In this document: piece after piece, positions 1 through 8,187 of the stretch | Layout of the letters: every line of letters begins with the position of its first letter | How positions within the stretch are numbered: the stretch's first letter is position 1 | The notes under the pieces: generated by a model | Told to the model about the DNA's origin: nothing | Databases searched by the model: none | What the model saw: the letters and a program-made list of their open reading frames with translations, nothing else | Made by a program: the position numbers and the translations under genes | Source of the DNA: Flavobacterium anhuiense | GTDB lineage: Bacteria > Bacteroidota > Bacteroidia > Flavobacteriales > Flavobacteriaceae | Direction of reading: 5' to 3' | Length of the DNA: 64,000 bases | NCBI RefSeq assembly: GCF_004151235.1 | Contig: NZ_JUIV01000003.1 | Span: 1 to 64,000 of the forward strand

Positions 1-48
1 GGCCCCAAAAGATTGAAGCGCATAGCGGGAAAAAGCTCCTAAAAAAAG
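1..48 (+). repeat. Right-hand fragment of a dispersed repeat (AGCGGGA...AGCTCC element)
   Basis: The first 48 bases match the 3' half of the complete element at about 15369-15457: both contain CAAAAGATTGAA, then ATAGCGGGA, then AGCTCCTAAAAAAA. The window edge cuts off the left half. It is one of two copies visible here, in non-coding DNA. Function unknown. Confidence 0.6.
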
Positions 49-151
49 CCTAATTTAAAAAACTAACCTTATATATGTCGAGCATAAGACGCACTGCAGT
101 GCATCTCTACGGAAAAACGGGAATTTGATTGCAAACATACCTATACAAATA

Positions 152-182
152 AACCCGACAGGTTTTCAAAACCTGTCGGGTT
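152..182. repeat. Perfect 15-bp palindrome of the AGGTTTT family
   Basis: Arms 152-166 and 168-182 are perfectly complementary around a single central C, with core AGGTTTT-C-AAAACCT. It lies downstream of the oxidoreductase gene on the minus strand and could end its transcript, but it has no long T run. The same core recurs at 9538-9564, 9607-9634 and 15146-15172. Confidence 0.75.
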
Positions 183-238
183 GTAACCGAGATTTACTAT
201 TATATATATAGTATAACTTATAAACTATATTATATGTA

Positions 239-1243
239 TTATTCATTCAAAGCGTCTATTACGTCTTTGGTGGTTTGAATGCTTTTTAGTTTTGCTTGGT
301 GATCGAAGATTGGACTTGTCACCATTAGCTCGTCGATTCGGGCATAGTCAACAAACTTTTTCAAATCGGTTACTAGCTGTTCTTTGTTTCCCGTGAAGGT
401 TCCTGCTGTCATTTGATTTACATGGAAACGTTCTGCTTCATTCATGATATCGTCTAGCGATAAAACTGGAGGTTGCAATCCTTTACGATCATTTCTAATT
501 AGATTTAGGAACATTTGATACAAACTTGTCGATAGCAATTCTGCTTCTTCATTTGTATCGGCGGCAATGATATTTACACATGCCATTGTTTTCGGCTTGT
601 CTAAATATTCTGATGGCTGGAAATTTTCTCTGTAAAATTCAAACGCTTGGATCATTAATTTTGGCGCAAAGTGTCCAGCAAAAGCATAAGGCAATCCGTA
701 GGCTGCTGCCAGAGCTGCGCTATCCATACTTGACCCTAAAATCCAGATTGGGACATTTAGCCCTTCGGCTGGAAATGCTCGAACTTTTCCTGTGGCATTT
801 TCAGAAGAAAAATATTCTTGAAGCTTGCTTACATTTTGCGGAAATCGCTGTGCTTGTTCGAAAAAGTCTTTACGAATCGCTTCGGCAGTTGGTTGATCTG
901 TTCCTGGCGCTCTACCTAAACCTAAATCAATTCGGTTTGGATAAAGAGTTTCTAAAGTTCCAAATTGTTCTGCCACTACTAAAGGAGAATGATTTGGAAG
1001 CATGATTCCGCCAGAGCCTACACGGATATTTTCGGTTTGACTTGCCACATAACCAATTAAAACCACAGTTGCAGTACTTGCAACGTGTGCCATATTATGA
1101 TGTTCTGCCAACCAGATTCTCTTGTATCCTAGCTTATCGGCTAATTGCGCTATGTCTTTTGTTTTTTGGAATGTTTCTGTTGCGTTACTATCTTGGGTGA
1201 TAATTGCAAGCTCTAATATTGAGACTGAAATTGGTTTTTTCAT
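239..1243 (-). CDS. Luciferase-like flavin-dependent monooxygenase (LLM class oxidoreductase)
   Basis: A 334-aa protein of the bacterial luciferase-like (TIM-barrel, FMN/F420) family, MsnO8-like subgroup. Visible family signatures are AEHHN at residues 46-50, the [14 protein letters not shown] segment from about residue 75, the stretch ending QFGTLE before residue 98, and GLGRAPGTD at 108-116. Length is normal for the family. The enzymes oxidise small organic substrates using reduced flavin, but the substrate cannot be read from sequence. It is a single gene, with a palindrome behind it and a TAATTTTG (TAnnTTTG-type) box at 1263-1270 on the minus strand about 20 bases before the ATG. Family is confident, reaction unknown. 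Confidence 0.88.
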   Translation of the reverse strand: MKKPISVSILELAIITQDSNATETFQKTKDIAQLADKLGYKRIWLAEHHNMAHVASTATVVLIGYVASQTENIRVGSGGIMLPNHSPLVVAEQFGTLETLYPNRIDLGLGRAPGTDQPTAEAIRKDFFEQAQRFPQNVSKLQEYFSSENATGKVRAFPAEGLNVPIWILGSSMDSAALAAAYGLPYAFAGHFAPKLMIQAFEFYRENFQPSEYLDKPKTMACVNIIAADTNEEAELLSTSLYQMFLNLIRNDRKGLQPPVLSLDDIMNEAERFHVNQMTAGTFTGNKEQLVTDLKKFVDYARIDELMVTSPIFDHQAKLKSIQTTKDVIDALNE

Positions 1244-1262
1244 ATAATTTAAGGCTAAAATG

Positions 1263-1270
1263 CAAAATTA
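1263..1270 (-). promoter_or_regulatory. Candidate -7 box for the oxidoreductase gene
   Basis: On the minus strand this reads TAATTTTG, matching the Bacteroidota -7 consensus TAnnTTTG, 20 bases upstream of the ATG at 1243. No clear -33 TTTG lies at the expected distance. Confidence 0.45.
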
Positions 1271-1353
1271 ACTCATTTATGCGAATGCCTTTTATTTTCT
1301 AATGTTAATAGAATTATAATATTCCAAATTCTTTCTAAATAACTAGTTTTTAA

Positions 1354-1392
1354 TAATTAATTATTGTTTTACAATAATTAATTATACATTTG
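1354..1392 (+). promoter_or_regulatory. Promoter with overlapping 14-bp palindromic operator
   Basis: Positions 1354-1367 and 1371-1384 form a perfect 14-bp inverted repeat around TTT. The -7 box TACATTTG follows immediately at 1385-1392, and a TTG at 1364-1366 lies 18 bases upstream of it as a -33 element. The palindrome therefore occupies the whole spacer. The first product of the operon is a DUF2975 protein and the second a small HTH protein, so autoregulation through this site is a reasonable inference. Confidence 0.55.
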
Positions 1393-1417
1393 CAATATCA
1401 ATTTAATTTTTCATTGT

Positions 1418-1933
1418 ATGAAGACTACTCATATTGTTTCTAGAATATTGTTTTATTTTACCCGATTCTTGGCTGTAGTTTATTTTTTCTTGGCCGCTTA
1501 CTCGGTTTTTACTTTAATGACAGGGTTATTTCTAACATTTAAAGATAACGGAAAGTATTTTCAGGTTTGTTATCCGTTTACTACGCATCCTGTAATGTTG
1601 GGCGATTACAATCTGCCGTATATTCTTTTTGATTTTTTGGCTCCGCTAAGTCTTTACGGACTTTTCTTTTTACTGAGTAGTAATGTCTTTAAGATTTTCT
1701 TTCAGCCAAAATTATTTACTCAAAATGGAGTTTTGCACTTAAAACGCTTTTATTTATCCAATTTATTCATTCCGAGTATTGTTATATTTTTTGCTTTCTT
1801 CTTTGTCCCTTTAGATAATGAAGTAGCACTTTTTATCATATTGCACGGAATGCTTGGCGCTTTTGCTTATTTTTTAGCTGCCATTTTTAAACAAGGTTTA
1901 AACCTTCAAAACGAACAAGACTTATTTATATAG
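1418..1933 (+). CDS. DUF2975 family membrane protein
   Basis: A 171-aa integral membrane protein with four predicted hydrophobic segments (about residues 10-35, 67-95, 110-135 and 138-160), matching the pattern of DUF2975 proteins. These are characteristically encoded directly upstream of a tiny YozG-like Cro/C1 regulator, exactly as seen here: the next gene starts two bases after this stop codon. No enzymatic motif is visible. The pairing suggests a membrane partner or sensor for the regulator, but no function is established. The promoter at 1354-1392 carries a long palindrome that may be the regulator's operator. Confidence 0.8.
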   Translation: MKTTHIVSRILFYFTRFLAVVYFFLAAYSVFTLMTGLFLTFKDNGKYFQVCYPFTTHPVMLGDYNLPYILFDFLAPLSLYGLFFLLSSNVFKIFFQPKLFTQNGVLHLKRFYLSNLFIPSIVIFFAFFFVPLDNEVALFIILHGMLGAFAYFLAAIFKQGLNLQNEQDLFI

Positions 1934-1935
1934 CT

Positions 1936-2142
1936 ATGCCAATAATTGTAAATGTTGATGTAATGCTTGCCAAACGCAAGATGCAGAGTAAAGAATTGGC
2001 AGAGAAATTAGATATAACACCTGCTAATTTATCTATTCTAAAAACTGGAAAAGCAAAAGGTATTCGATTTGATACTCTCGAAGCTATTTGCAAAATCCTA
2101 GACTGCCAGCCTGGTGATATTTTAGAATATGTAAGCGAGTAG
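1936..2142 (+). CDS. YozG-like small HTH (XRE/Cro) regulator
   Basis: A 68-aa protein consisting almost entirely of one helix-turn-helix domain. The segment SKELAEKLDITPANLSILK is a textbook Cro/C1 helix-turn-helix, followed by IRFDTLEAICKILDCQPGDIL, the usual third part of the fold. It is a stand-alone DNA-binding protein without effector domain. It is cotranscribed with the DUF2975 gene (2-base gap). In this gene-pair family the regulator is thought to act together with the membrane protein. The target site is unknown, but the palindrome at 1354-1384 is the obvious candidate. Confidence 0.85.
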   Translation: MPIIVNVDVMLAKRKMQSKELAEKLDITPANLSILKTGKAKGIRFDTLEAICKILDCQPGDILEYVSE

Positions 2143-2259
2143 TTTTCTTTTAAATCAAATTTTCTGAACCTAAAAATCGGCTTTTTGAGGCTGACAGGAC
2201 TCTTATTGTCTAAAAATTTCAAATCATCATTTATATCATCATCAAAAATCAATCAAAAA

Positions 2260-3144
2260 ATGAACAGTTTATCAATCAAAAATCTCAGCAAAACGTATGA
2301 GAACGGTACAAAAGCGATCGACCATTTATCGCTTGAAATTTCAAACGGAATGTTTGGCTTGCTTGGACCAAATGGCGCCGGAAAATCGACTTTAATGCGA
2401 ACCATTGCAGCTTTGCAGGAACCTACTTCTGGAATTATTGAATTTAACGGAATTAATATTCTGGAAAACCCAATGTTCATCAGACAAAATTTGGGCTATT
2501 TGCCACAGGAGTTTGGTGTTTACCCAAAAAATTCTGCTTATCGATTACTCGATCATTTGGCCATTTTGAAAGGAATTATTAATAAAAAGGAACGACACGA
2601 TCAGATTTTGTATTTGCTGCAGCAAACCAATTTATTACAGCATAAAGACAAAGCGGTTCATTCTTTCTCTGGTGGAATGCGTCAGCGTTTTGGAATTGCT
2701 CAGGCTTTACTGGGAAATCCGAAGATTATTATTGTGGATGAGCCAACAGCTGGATTGGATCCGGAAGAAAGAAACCGATTTAATAATCTGCTGAGCGAAA
2801 TTGGAGAAAGCATTATTGTGGTTTTATCTACTCATATTGTAGAAGACGTTCGTGACTTGTGTCCAAAAATGGCTATTATCTCTAACGGGAAATTGATTCT
2901 CGAAGGAAAACCTAATGAGACAATCGAAACTTTAAAAGGTAAAATCTGGACGAAGGCAATTCAGAAATCGGAATTAGAAGATCATAAATTGAACTTCAAT
3001 ATTATTTCTTCTCATTTAAATTCAGGAAAAATTAATATTCATGTTTTCTCAGAATATCAGCCAGATTCTGGTTTTGAATTGATTTCGCCAGATTTAAGTG
3101 ATGTTTATTTCAGTGTTTTAGGTCAAAATCAATTTAAAAATTAG
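2260..3144 (+). CDS. ABC transporter ATP-binding protein
   Basis: A 294-aa ABC ATPase. Visible motifs are Walker A GPNGAGKST (36-44), Q-loop Gln near 83, signature SFSGGM (135-140), Walker B IIIVDEP (156-162) and the H-loop His near 192. The best start is ATG 2260: the reading frame is open further upstream, but those codons do not resemble an ABC domain. The C-terminal 90 residues form a substrate- or partner-specific tail. The permease/peptidase fusion begins 4 bases downstream, so the two make one transporter. The closest recognisable architecture is the Bacteroidota ABC plus M1-peptidase exporter-like system; cargo unknown. Confidence 0.92.
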   Translation: MNSLSIKNLSKTYENGTKAIDHLSLEISNGMFGLLGPNGAGKSTLMRTIAALQEPTSGIIEFNGINILENPMFIRQNLGYLPQEFGVYPKNSAYRLLDHLAILKGIINKKERHDQILYLLQQTNLLQHKDKAVHSFSGGMRQRFGIAQALLGNPKIIIVDEPTAGLDPEERNRFNNLLSEIGESIIVVLSTHIVEDVRDLCPKMAIISNGKLILEGKPNETIETLKGKIWTKAIQKSELEDHKLNFNIISSHLNSGKINIHVFSEYQPDSGFELISPDLSDVYFSVLGQNQFKN

Positions 3145-3148
3145 AGTT

Positions 3149-6100
3149 ATGCTTTCTAAATTAATTCAATTTGAATGGCATAACAATACCAGAAGCTGGA
3201 CATTTTATGCCACATTTATCATTTATTTGGTTTTAGGATTTTTTGTGAGTGCTTTTGCAAACTTTTCGTTTTCGGGAGCTTACAAAAATAGTCCGTATAT
3301 GCTTACATATGCGATTGGTTTGATTTCGCTGATGACGATATTTTCGATTACGCTTCAGGCAGCGCAAAGTTTTTTAAGAGAATATGAAACCAAGTTCGAT
3401 TCAATTATCTTCTCTTCCCCTGTTTCAAAGTTTCATTATTTGGGAAGCAAATTTATTACGGCTTTTAGTATTGCTGTAGTTTCATTTGGAATGTTTATTC
3501 TAGGAATGATTATTGGGCATCAAATGTCTTGGCTTTCTGAAAGTGAAATTGGTCCTTTTAAAATTCTCAATTATCTCTGGCCTTATTTGGTAATTGTGAT
3601 TCCAAATATTTTCTTGTGCCTTTCTATATTGACGGCTTTGGCCTGGCTTACGCGACGCAAACTTTTTATTTATGTCGGCGGTTTATTAATCTACATATTA
3701 TATATAGCGGGATCAATTTTTTCGAATTCGCCGATATTTGCCAATGCTTCTCCTTCTTCGGCGAAAGCCATGTCTTTGGCGGCAAAAATAGATCCGTTTG
3801 GATTGGCAGCATTTTTAGAACAAACCAGATATTGGACTTCTATCGAAAAAAATACAGCGCTAGTTTCCCTTTCTGGCAATTTTTTATTCAACCGAATACT
3901 TTGGATTTGTATTTCATTGCTCTTGGTTTTTATTTCTTATCGAATGTTTTCTTTTCGAAAAACGAAAATTAAAAAGATAAAAACTTTAAAAGTCATTCAA
4001 AAAGAAACAAAAGTTCTTTCTTCCAAAATTCCACTGAACATTGAATTCAAAACTTCCAAACATAATTTAGCCGTTTTTATGAGTAATCTTAAAATGGATA
4101 TTTTTTTGGTTTTGAAAGGAATTCCGTTTTTACTAATTGTACTTTTATTTTCGGGTTTATTAATGATTGAGATTTCAGATGAAATTGACGGTGGAATCAG
4201 ATTGGCAGAAAAAATTACCGATACGGCTTTGATGATTTCTACCATAATGGATCGCCTTCCGTTTATCCTGACTTTAATTCTCTTATTTTACAGCAATGAA
4301 TTAGTAAATCGAAGTGAGAATTCGAGATTTGAAATGCTGGAAAATACTGCACCTTATTCTCAGTTTACCGTTTTAATGGCAAAATTAACGGCGCTTTTTA
4401 TTATTCCGTTACTCCTCATTAGTATCAGTATTTTGATTGGATGCGGATTTCAGATTATCAATTCAAATGCGCCAATCGAAATTGGTCTTTACCTTTCTTT
4501 GTTTTATTATCTCGGATTTCCGCTGTTGTTGATTTCGATTTTAATAATTGCGATTCAGACTTTCATCAAAAACAAATATTTAGGATTGGCCGTTTCTGCC
4601 TTTATCTGTATTTTATTTTGTACCGGAATTGGCGAACAGCTGGGAATTTCGCATCCATTATTCCGATTTGGAGATTCTTTCAAAAGAGAATATTTTGATT
4701 TGAATGGCTTTGGAGCCTATACTTTTCCGTTTCATATTAAAATGTTTTACAATCTTGGTTTGGCTTTAGTGCTTTTGACTTTGACTGGAATTTTATGGAA
4801 ACGAAATGCATCAATTGTGAAAACCTTTCGCAGAAATTCATTCAATAAAATTCAAAAGACAACTTTTGGCTTGGGAGTTTTTGTTTTTATTGGTTTTGGA
4901 AGTTATCTTTTTTATAAAACCAATATTGAATATCCGTATTTGACCGAAGAAGATCAGAATAATTGGAGCGAACAATACGAGCGCCAGTTTAAAAAATATA
5001 CTAATCTGGTACAGCCAACGATTATTGCTGTAAAAAGCAAAGTAGATTTATTTCCTGAGAAAAATCATTATGAAGTAAAAGGAACTTACGAATTAATCAA
5101 TAATACGAAAAAAACTATTGATAGTTTACTCCTATATATAGATCGAAATTCGAAACTAATTTCTGTTGAAATTCCGAATTCAAAAAATCTCGATGATGTT
5201 TCGGCATTTCGTCATTATTGGTATCAACTGGAGAAACCTTTAGAACCTCAACAAAAAATGAAAATGAGTTTTTCTTTTGAATCTTCGTGGTCGCCTTTTA
5301 AAGGGCATACTGCTTTTAATTCTATAATTGGAAATGGATCTTTTATGCGAATAAGCCGTTATTTTCCACTTTTCGGTTATCAGGATTCTAATGAAATCAG
5401 CAGTAAAAAAGAGCGTGCGAAAAGACATTTGAAACCTCAGACTCCGTTGAAAAAATTGGAAGAGAAATCAAATGCTGCAAATGATTTTATTGATTACGAT
5501 GCTGTGGTTTCGACTTCTAAAAATCAAAAGGCGATTGGCGTTGGAGATTTAGTTGGGAATTGGAAAAAAGACAATCGCAATTATTTTCATTATCAATCAA
5601 ACGGAAAAATTCCGTTCCGATTTGCTTTTTCATCAGCCGAATATCAAATTCAAAAAACGAATTATAAAGGCATTTCAATTGAAGTTTATTATGATAAAAG
5701 GCATTCTAGAAATGTCTCAAAATTAATTCAAGATGTAAAAAACACTTTAGATTATTGCCAAAACAATTTTGGAAAATATCCTTACAAAACTATTCGTTAT
5801 GCGGAAGTTTCTGCTTTCGCGGATGGATTTGCGGCGACTTCATATCCCTCAACGGTTTTCATGAAAGAGAATTTTGGGTTTTACAGCAACCTCAACAACA
5901 AGGATAAAGAAGATGTTATCAATCAATTGACGGCTCATGAATTGTCGCATGAATGGTGGGGAAATTCGCAAATCAGTCCTGAACAGAAAGAAGGAAGCTG
6001 GATTTTGACTGAATCTCTCGCCCAATACACCGAATTGATGTTATATGAAAAAGAACATGGTTTGGAAAAAGCGCTCGAAACTTTAAAAATTCATCTCGAT

Positions 6101-6688
6101 TTGTATTTGAGCAGCCGCAGTTACGAACCTGAAACACCTTTATATAAAACCAATTACGAAACGCCGCATTTGCCTTATGATAAAGGAATGCTGGTTATGC
6201 ATCAGCTAAGAGTTTTAATTGGGGAAGAAAAAGTGAATCTGGCTTTGCGAAATTTTCTAAATCATTCGAAATACCCAAATCCGATTCCTGATGCTGAAAG
6301 TTTATTAAAGGAAATTTATGCTGTCGCTGATTCTAAACTGCATCCTAAATTGAATGAAATGTTTAAGCAGATTATTACGTATTCTTCTAAAATAAATTCT
6401 GTTGAAAGTCATAAAAAAAATAGCTTTTACGAAGTTTCTTTTAAAGCGGTTTCTGAGAAATTCAGAGAAAATGCAACTGGAAAACGAACTCTAATACCGA
6501 ATGATTCTACAATAGATATTGGAATTTATGATGAAAACGGTAAACTGTTCCGTTATTCTTTCGCTTTAAAAAACAATAAACTTGAAGGTAAAATCAAACT
6601 GAAAGCAAAACCTCAGCGAATTGTAATTGATCCGTATTTAATGAATATCGATACTTTTATAAAGGACAACGAAAAAGAGATCGATTAA
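3149..6688 (+). CDS. ABC permease fused to an M1-family metallopeptidase
   Basis: An 1179-aa fusion. Roughly residues 1-590 are an ABC-2-type permease with about a dozen hydrophobic segments; from about 620 a gluzincin (M1 aminopeptidase-like) domain follows. The zinc site is HELSH (His930, Glu931, His934), followed by EWWGN. The third ligand is most likely Glu955 in TESLAQYTE, which leaves 20 residues between HExxH and Glu instead of the usual 18. A YDKG motif resembling the M1 tyrosine region follows. The canonical GAMEN substrate motif is replaced by a SAFADGFAATSYP-like segment. Encoded 4 bases behind the ABC ATPase. The peptidase probably faces the periplasm and may process exported or imported peptides; that is inference. 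Confidence 0.88.
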   Translation: MLSKLIQFEWHNNTRSWTFYATFIIYLVLGFFVSAFANFSFSGAYKNSPYMLTYAIGLISLMTIFSITLQAAQSFLREYETKFDSIIFSSPVSKFHYLGSKFITAFSIAVVSFGMFILGMIIGHQMSWLSESEIGPFKILNYLWPYLVIVIPNIFLCLSILTALAWLTRRKLFIYVGGLLIYILYIAGSIFSNSPIFANASPSSAKAMSLAAKIDPFGLAAFLEQTRYWTSIEKNTALVSLSGNFLFNRILWICISLLLVFISYRMFSFRKTKIKKIKTLKVIQKETKVLSSKIPLNIEFKTSKHNLAVFMSNLKMDIFLVLKGIPFLLIVLLFSGLLMIEISDEIDGGIRLAEKITDTALMISTIMDRLPFILTLILLFYSNELVNRSENSRFEMLENTAPYSQFTVLMAKLTALFIIPLLLISISILIGCGFQIINSNAPIEIGLYLSLFYYLGFPLLLISILIIAIQTFIKNKYLGLAVSAFICILFCTGIGEQLGISHPLFRFGDSFKREYFDLNGFGAYTFPFHIKMFYNLGLALVLLTLTGILWKRNASIVKTFRRNSFNKIQKTTFGLGVFVFIGFGSYLFYKTNIEYPYLTEEDQNNWSEQYERQFKKYTNLVQPTIIAVKSKVDLFPEKNHYEVKGTYELINNTKKTIDSLLLYIDRNSKLISVEIPNSKNLDDVSAFRHYWYQLEKPLEPQQKMKMSFSFESSWSPFKGHTAFNSIIGNGSFMRISRYFPLFGYQDSNEISSKKERAKRHLKPQTPLKKLEEKSNAANDFIDYDAVVSTSKNQKAIGVGDLVGNWKKDNRNYFHYQSNGKIPFRFAFSSAEYQIQKTNYKGISIEVYYDKRHSRNVSKLIQDVKNTLDYCQNNFGKYPYKTIRYAEVSAFADGFAATSYPSTVFMKENFGFYSNLNNKDKEDVINQLTAHELSHEWWGNSQISPEQKEGSWILTESLAQYTELMLYEKEHGLEKALETLKIHLDLYLSSRSYEPETPLYKTNYETPHLPYDKGMLVMHQLRVLIGEEKVNLALRNFLNHSKYPNPIPDAESLLKEIYAVADSKLHPKLNEMFKQIITYSSKINSVESHKKNSFYEVSFKAVSEKFRENATGKRTLIPNDSTIDIGIYDENGKLFRYSFALKNNKLEGKIKLKAKPQRIVIDPYLMNIDTFIKDNEKEID

Positions 6689-6697
6689 GTTTTTTTT

Positions 6698-6803
6698 GCC
6701 ACAGATTAAAAGGATTAGAAGGATTATTTATTTTGAGAGATAAATCTTTGCGATAATTTTTAGCGCAAACAAAAAAATCATTTTAATCCTTTAAATCTGT
6801 GGC
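6698..6803. repeat. Inverted repeat of the CACAGATTA family between convergent genes
   Basis: Arms 6698-6725 and 6776-6803 match at 25 of 28 positions. The left arm after GC is a run of 9-base units (CACAGATTA, AAAGGATTA, GAAGGATT). The 50-base loop contains a second small hairpin. It fills most of the gap between two convergent genes and could serve as a bidirectional terminator. Confidence 0.8.
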
Positions 6804-6810
6804 TAAACTT

Positions 6811-8022
6811 TTATTTCAATTGAATCAAAATCTGTTTATGCGTTGTTTTTCCATCATCTTTTATGTTCAAATCTTTTGGCGATTCGATTTCAAATTTGGA
6901 TGGAGTTTCTATGTTTAATGAAATGTCTTTGTGGCGAAACGTTTCCGGAATTTCTGGAAGTATAATTGCTACTTCTACTTCTTTTTTGTTTTGTTTGTAT
7001 TCAATTTTAATTCTGTCTCTTAACCAAATATATTCGTAAACTTCCTGCCACGGCGCCATCCAGATAGAATCATTTCCATTTGTACCATATTTGTTGGCAA
7101 GCGTTGTCATATAATATTTGAAATCAGGAAAACGTAAACTTAAATTCCAAAGATTTGAATTTCCTGTTCCGTGGGTAAATTCGTTAAACCAAACAGGTTC
7201 TGGCTGTTTTACAATCGAATCTATCGTTTTTAAATAACGATCCATTGTTTTAAAACTGGTAGTATCTTTTGAACTCAATACAAAAGTTCTGGCCGAAATC
7301 ATTTTATCCAAATTTAATTTCGAATTCACTTTATAAACCGGACCAGTACCATAATAAGACGCTACAGAAAAATATCCATTATTAAGAGCTTCTTTTTCAT
7401 ATTCCAAATAATACTTCTCATCTCCTTCTCCACCCGGAACTACAAAATGAGACATTGCAAAATCTAAATTTTGTTTAATTGAAGTTGTATTTTCTGTTAC
7501 TTCTGTTTTATAATTCGTTCCGTGTTTAGTAGCATGATGAAAACTATGATTCAAAATATCCCAACCTGCATTGTACATTTCTTTGATTTCAGACCATGAA
7601 AGATGTCCACGGTTTTGAGGTAAATCACGAATAGATCCGCCATTGATTGCTAAAGCAAGTTTAAACGGAATTTTATTCCCGAATCCGTCTGAATAAAAAA
7701 GTCCTTTTGAAGTGGTTCCGTCCCCGCCCTGATCAATTTTCCATTCGTTTTTATCAGGATTACTGATTTTTCCTCCATTTAATAATGGAAAAGCAGTTAA
7801 ATGTGCCGAACGATATCCATCATCAAGTGTAAAACTATAAGCAAAATGTTTGTTGAATTTTAATGGCGACGTTTTTATTTCGACTTTGTTTTCTGATTTC
7901 AGTTTAATTTTAAAGGAAATAGTTTTCGTTTTTGAAGAATCTTTTTGAATAATTCCATTTGAAAAACTATTAAAACTTCCAAAGATTATAAAAGCTATTA
8001 TAAAATGAATTTGTTTTGACAT
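6811..8022 (-). CDS. Secreted NodB-type polysaccharide deacetylase-like protein
   Basis: A 403-aa protein starting with a hydrophobic signal segment (residues 5-22). The first NodB motif is FTLDDG with Asp67 and Asp68, and the second is NHSFHH with His159 and His163, together the expected metal triad of carbohydrate esterase family 4. Around this core are an N-terminal extension of about 55 residues and a C-terminal region from about 330 that looks beta-rich. Family enzymes remove N- or O-acetyl groups from glycans such as peptidoglycan or exopolysaccharide; the substrate is not evident. It is monocistronic and convergent with the ABC/peptidase operon, with the inverted repeat at 6698-6803 in between. 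Confidence 0.78.
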   Translation of the reverse strand: MSKQIHFIIAFIIFGSFNSFSNGIIQKDSSKTKTISFKIKLKSENKVEIKTSPLKFNKHFAYSFTLDDGYRSAHLTAFPLLNGGKISNPDKNEWKIDQGGDGTTSKGLFYSDGFGNKIPFKLALAINGGSIRDLPQNRGHLSWSEIKEMYNAGWDILNHSFHHATKHGTNYKTEVTENTTSIKQNLDFAMSHFVVPGGEGDEKYYLEYEKEALNNGYFSVASYYGTGPVYKVNSKLNLDKMISARTFVLSSKDTTSFKTMDRYLKTIDSIVKQPEPVWFNEFTHGTGNSNLWNLSLRFPDFKYYMTTLANKYGTNGNDSIWMAPWQEVYEYIWLRDRIKIEYKQNKKEVEVAIILPEIPETFRHKDISLNIETPSKFEIESPKDLNIKDDGKTTHKQILIQLK

Positions 8023-8141
8023 AAATTTTAGTGGTTCTTTTTCGATCTAAAAGTACATTTCTTTTTGAAAAATATTTTAAATCTGATTATGTCTTAAAAA
8101 ATATTTTGTTCCGAATAAAAAAAGAGAACTAATTTTAAAGC

Positions 8142-8149
8142 TAAATTTG
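8142..8149 (+). promoter_or_regulatory. Candidate -7 box for the sigma-54 activator gene
   Basis: TAAATTTG matches TAnnTTTG, 38 bases before the ATG at 8188. It overlaps an inverted repeat: GCTAAAT at 8140-8146 pairs with ATTTAGC at 8171-8177, and CAAAT at 8155-8159 pairs with ATTTG at 8166-8170. This could be an operator or a 5' hairpin. Confidence 0.4.
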
Positions 8150-8187
8150 TACATCAAATACCAAAATTTGATTTAGCATCTCTGCAA

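Noticed and set aside
1926-2252. 108-codon reading frame on the minus strand
   Set aside because: It lies opposite the HTH gene and the start of the ABC gene, has no recognisable composition or domain, and the plus-strand genes are clear.
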